Shown in pieces: positions 61,338 to 64,000 of a stretch of 64,000 nucleotides of DNA. Position 1 is the first letter of the stretch; each line of letters begins with the position of its first letter. The notes under the pieces were generated by a model, which did no database searches, had not been told where the DNA came from, and saw nothing but the letters and a program-made list of their open reading frames with translations. The DNA comes from Polaribacter sp. (GTDB lineage Bacteria > Bacteroidota > Bacteroidia > Flavobacteriales > Flavobacteriaceae), in assembly GCA_029238315.1 (NCBI GenBank), contig JAQWGI010000015.1:1-64000 (forward strand). The letters are read 5' to 3'. A program made the position numbers and the translations under genes.

Positions 61338-61428
61338 CTTCTTATTGTGTAATCGTGTATTTGTTTATTTGTGTAATCGTTTTACGAATCAACGCATAAA
61401 CGATTAAACGGTAAAAATTCGTAGAATT

Positions 61429-62877
61429 TTAACCTACTGATCCTTCTAAACTAATTTCTAATAATTTTTGTGCTTCTACAGCAAATTCCATTGGCAACTT
61501 ATTTAGCACCTCTTTACTAAATCCGTTTACAATTAATGCAATTGCTTTTTCGGTGTCTATTCCACGTTGATTACAGTAGAATAATTGGTCTTCACCAATT
61601 TTACTTGTCGTTGCTTCATGTTCTATTTGTGCCGATTTATTTTTTGCTTCGATGTACGGAAACGTGTGTGCTCCACAAGCATTTCCCATCAATAATGAAT
61701 CACATTGTGAAAAATTACGTGCATTTTCTGCTCTTGCTCCAACATGAACTAATCCTCTATAAGAGTTTTGTGATTTCCCCGCTGAGATTCCTTTTGAAAT
61801 AATGGTCGACTTGGTGTTTTTACCCAAGTGAATCATTTTTGTTCCAGTATCTGCCTGTTGATGATGGTTTGTTACTGCAATTGAATAAAATTCTCCAACA
61901 GAATTGTTTCCCTTTAAAATACAACTTGGATATTTCCAAGTGACTGCAGAACCAGTTTCAACCTGAGTCCAAGAAATTTTTGCGTTGGTTTCACAAATCC
62001 CTCTTTTAGTGACAAAATTAAAAACTCCACCTTTTCCATCAGCATCACCAGGATACCAGTTTTGAACTGTAGAATATTTTATTTCTGCATCATCTAAAGC
62101 AATCAACTCAACTACAGCTGCGTGTAACTGATTTTCATCTCTACTTGGTGCTGTACAGCCTTCTAAATAAGAAACGTAACTTCCTTTATCTGCTACAACT
62201 AATGTTCTTTCAAACTGCCCTGTTCCGCCTTCGTTAATTCTAAAATAGGTAGATAACTCCATCGGACATTTAACCCCTTTCGGGATGTAACAGAAAGATC
62301 CGTCAGAAAAAACTGCCGAATTTAATGCTGCATAAAAATTATCTGAAGTTGGTACAACGGTTCCTAAATGTTTTCTTACCAATTCTGGATGTTCTTGAAT
62401 TGCTTCAGAAATTGGCATAAAAATAATGCCTTTTTCGCCTAATGTTTTCTTAAAAGTTGTTGCTACAGAAACAGAGTCAATTACAATATCAACAGCAACA
62501 TTTGCCAATCTTTTTTGTTCTTCTAAAGAGATTCCTAATTTCTTAAATGTTTCTAATAAATCTGGATCAACTTCATCTAAACTATTTAATTTAGGTTTTT
62601 GTTTTGGAGCTGAATAATATGCAATTCCTTGAAAATCTGGTTTCGGATACTTAACATTTGCCCAATCTGGCTCTTCCATCTTCTCCCAAACTCTAAAAGC
62701 TTCAATTCGCCAATCGGTCATCCATTGTGGTTCGTTTTTCTTTTTTGAAATCGCACGAACTACATCTTCATTTAACCCTTTGGCAAAGGTTTCACTTTCT
62801 ATATCTGTATAAAAACCATATTCGTATTCTTTGGTTTTTAATTCTTGTTCTAAATCTTCTTCTGTATACTTGCTCAT
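61429..62877 (-). CDS. sufB: Fe-S cluster assembly protein SufB
   Basis: 482 residues. Main scaffold on which the nascent Fe-S cluster is built. Family blocks: [132 protein letters not shown], and [33 protein letters not shown] (with the likely ligand cysteine). Cytoplasmic. It starts 32 bases after the four-helix-bundle gene. Confidence 0.97.
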   Translation of the reverse strand: MSKYTEEDLEQELKTKEYEYGFYTDIESETFAKGLNEDVVRAISKKKNEPQWMTDWRIEAFRVWEKMEEPDWANVKYPKPDFQGIAYYSAPKQKPKLNSLDEVDPDLLETFKKLGISLEEQKRLANVAVDIVIDSVSVATTFKKTLGEKGIIFMPISEAIQEHPELVRKHLGTVVPTSDNFYAALNSAVFSDGSFCYIPKGVKCPMELSTYFRINEGGTGQFERTLVVADKGSYVSYLEGCTAPSRDENQLHAAVVELIALDDAEIKYSTVQNWYPGDADGKGGVFNFVTKRGICETNAKISWTQVETGSAVTWKYPSCILKGNNSVGEFYSIAVTNHHQQADTGTKMIHLGKNTKSTIISKGISAGKSQNSYRGLVHVGARAENARNFSQCDSLLMGNACGAHTFPYIEAKNKSAQIEHEATTSKIGEDQLFYCNQRGIDTEKAIALIVNGFSKEVLNKLPMEFAVEAQKLLEISLEGSVG

Positions 62878-62906
62878 AAACTAGTTTATAATGTTAAAAA
62901 GTTGAA

Positions 62907-63320
62907 AGTTTATAAAGTTGACTGTAGGTATTTTAATAAACCACTAATCAATTTTGAAACTTCATTTATTTTTAACTTTAGTTCTTCAAACTCACTTTTA
63001 CTTATATAATTTATATCAAATGCTAAATACAGTTGAGAACGAACTTCGCCTGCGGATGCTTTAGCTATGTATAAAAATCGAATAAATTCTTTTGTTGTCT
63101 GTCTTTCAAATCCTTCTGCAATATTCGATGAAACTGAAACCGACGCTCTTCTTATTTGATCTCTTAATCCAAAGTCTTTAGAAAATAAATCGTTTGAATT
63201 TGTTACTTTATATATGATTACATTTAATTCTCTTGCTTTTTGCCATGAAATAATTTCTTCAAAAGAATTAAACTTTGCCATTCACTTTTTTACTTTTATT
63301 TTCAATCAACTTTAAAAACT
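62907..63320. repeat. Imperfect inverted repeats bracketing the four-helix-bundle gene
   Basis: AGTTTATAAAGTTGA at 62907-62921 and its reverse-complement version (14 of 15 bases) at 63306-63320 face each other. The similarity extends outward as GTTAAAA-type A/T-rich sequence. The left copy overlaps the last codons of the gene. The DNA is low-complexity, so chance similarity cannot be excluded. Confidence 0.45.
62910..63281 (-). CDS. Four-helix-bundle protein (S23 / 23S-rRNA intervening-sequence type)
   Basis: 123 residues. Family of small all-helical proteins first seen encoded within intervening sequences of 23S rRNA genes and common as free-standing genes in Bacteroidetes. Signature pieces: [44 protein letters not shown] near residues 38-60, [23 protein letters not shown] near 65-87, and a last helix [19 protein letters not shown]. 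The function is unknown; no enzyme residues are evident. Its place between sufA and sufB is unusual, since nothing ties the family to Fe-S assembly; imperfect inverted repeats at its edges suggest it was inserted. Confidence 0.9.
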   Translation of the reverse strand: MAKFNSFEEIISWQKARELNVIIYKVTNSNDLFSKDFGLRDQIRRASVSVSSNIAEGFERQTTKEFIRFLYIAKASAGEVRSQLYLAFDINYISKSEFEELKLKINEVSKLISGLLKYLQSTL

Positions 63321-63342
63321 TTATTACTTTTAACTTTAAGAA

Positions 63343-63672
63343 CTAGAGAGAAAACGATTCTCCACAACCACAAGTTCTATTTGCGTTTGGATTGTTAAAA
63401 ACAAAGCCTGTTCCGTTTAAACCCCCAGAGTATTCTAATGTTGTTCCTACCAAATATAAAAAGCTCTTTTTGTCTACAATAATTTTTACATCATTATCTT
63501 CAAAAACTTTGTCATCTTCTAATTGGCTATTGTCAAACTTTAAATCGTATGATAAACCTGAACAACCTCCGCTTTTTACACCAACTCTTACAAAGTCTTT
63601 TGAAGCATCAAAACCATCATCATGCATCATTTCAATGACTTTTTTTCTTGCTATGTCTGAAACTTTTATCAT
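63343..63672 (-). CDS. A-type Fe-S carrier protein (SufA/IscA/ErpA family)
   Basis: 109 residues. Carries or transfers nascent Fe-S clusters. The three conserved cysteines are present: SGGCSGLSYDL near residue 37 and CGCGESF at the C-terminus (NRTCGCGESFSL). First gene of the suf run on the minus strand, so SufA is the natural reading; ErpA is an alternative. Start ATG 63672, with a consensus promoter box at 63705-63712. Confidence 0.95.
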   Translation of the reverse strand: MIKVSDIARKKVIEMMHDDGFDASKDFVRVGVKSGGCSGLSYDLKFDNSQLEDDKVFEDNDVKIIVDKKSFLYLVGTTLEYSGGLNGTGFVFNNPNANRTCGCGESFSL

Positions 63673-63704
63673 AATTGTTAAATAGATTAAATCTAAATTG
63701 ACTG

Positions 63705-63712
63705 CAAATATA
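63705..63712 (-). promoter_or_regulatory. -7 box for the suf genes
   Basis: Minus-strand TATATTTG followed by C, exact TAnnTTTG, about 33 bases before the sufA-like ATG. Confidence 0.6.
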
Positions 63713-63903
63713 CTGACAAATAATGATTTTTAAAGCCTTTTAACATGAATAAAATCGATTGTTAGATTGATAAAATAAATGCTCTTTTTTCTGCAAGTTT
63801 TAACTTAACTTGCATTTTGTTAATGAACTTGTTAAAAATAAGTAGATCAACTTTGTAAGCAAGGAATTAAACGTACTTTTATTCTTTTATTAAAACAAAC
63901 CAA

Positions 63904-64000
63904 ATGAAACCTATTTTTATCGCATTTACACTACTCTTTGCAATTCAAATTTCTGCTCAGCAAAAAGCCTGGCCCAACGAATTAATTACAACGCCAGTAA
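63904..64000 (+). CDS. Exported protein, truncated by the window end
   Basis: Only the first 32 codons are present. MKPIFIAFTLLFAIQISAQQKAW is a clear Sec signal peptide with a likely cleavage near ISAQ-Q. The mature start AWPNELITTPV is too short to assign a family. Divergent from the suf operon; the intergenic region of 231 bases is shared. Confidence 0.75.
   Translation, partial: MKPIFIAFTLLFAIQISAQQKAWPNELITTPV

Noticed and set aside
1..64000. tRNA, rRNA, CRISPR, IS elements, prophage genes
   Set aside because: None found: no cloverleaf-like T-arm sequence, no regularly spaced repeats with spacers, and no transposase, integrase or phage structural proteins in any frame.

Overview
The window is a 64 kb stretch of chromosome from a low-GC member of the Bacteroidota, almost certainly a marine-type Flavobacteriaceae (Polaribacter/Tenacibaculum-like). 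The evidence is: a type IX secretion C-terminal domain on a 913-residue exported protein, a TonB receptor paired with a DUF5689 lipoprotein, lineage-typical families (DUF4296, DUF4270, DUF4271, DUF3109, IPExxxVDY), many short lipoproteins, Bacteroidetes-type promoters (TAnnTTTG) and very few Shine-Dalgarno sequences. Most of the window is core genome. I see no rRNA, tRNA, CRISPR array, IS element or prophage.

Layout. 1-1.5 kb: end of the ATP synthase operon (atpA 3' end, atpG), with a strong hairpin between the genes and a 44-bp tandem repeat made from the atpG 3' end. 1.6-5.3 kb: two unknown lipoproteins, a short-chain dehydrogenase, a small periplasmic protein and a lipoprotein cyclophilin. 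5.3-8.9 kb: an ALDH7-type aldehyde dehydrogenase, a stand-alone LuxE-like acyl-protein synthetase, a small membrane protein and a YHS-domain protein. 8.9-20 kb: housekeeping genes: tyrS, an epimerase, a DUF4296 lipoprotein/pyrC/GT2 operon, DUF4271-hemD, a cupredoxin (azurin-like) lipoprotein preceded by a perfect 54-nt dyad, radA, a YbhN-like membrane protein, panD and panC. 19.9-24.1 kb: a GT5-only starch-synthase-like protein, a DUF4270 lipoprotein and glmS, all in one direction.

24.1-26.4 kb is the least dense, most accessory-looking part: an FG-GAP/VCBS lipoprotein flanked by long AT-rich DNA, with what look like frameshifted remains of a gene at its 3' side. 26.4-38.8 kb: a short FAD oxidoreductase with a MarC protein, a Cys-rich DUF3109 protein, nrdB-nrdA (class Ia ribonucleotide reductase), a dGTPase, the T9SS-secreted BNR-repeat protein, dxs and tadA. 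nrdBA and the dGTPase lie next to one another and both act on dNTP pools.

38.9-50.8 kb is about envelope and export: a TonB receptor plus DUF5689 lipoprotein divergent from an exported endonuclease/exonuclease/phosphatase-family protein; then a C39-peptidase ABC transporter overlapping in transcription with an HlyD-type adaptor (a double-glycine peptide exporter without a visible substrate gene); an orphan zinc-ribbon protein; and a large membrane M28 peptidase. 50.8-56.4 kb: pyk-IPExxxVDY-rnc-fabF-acpP on the minus strand, then purN-rnhA. 56.5-63.7 kb: the SUF iron-sulfur assembly genes (sufA-like, sufB, sufC, sufD, sufS), interrupted by a four-helix-bundle gene between sufA and sufB and by an opposite-strand serine hydrolase between sufD and sufS. 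The window ends in the first codons of a secreted protein.

No wholly new multi-gene system is evident. The observations most worth a second look are the 54-nt dyad in front of the cupredoxin gene, the C39 exporter with its missing substrate, the GT5-only protein, the four-helix-bundle insertion with inverted flanks in the suf operon, and the dispersed GTCATTC...GAATGAC repeat family.
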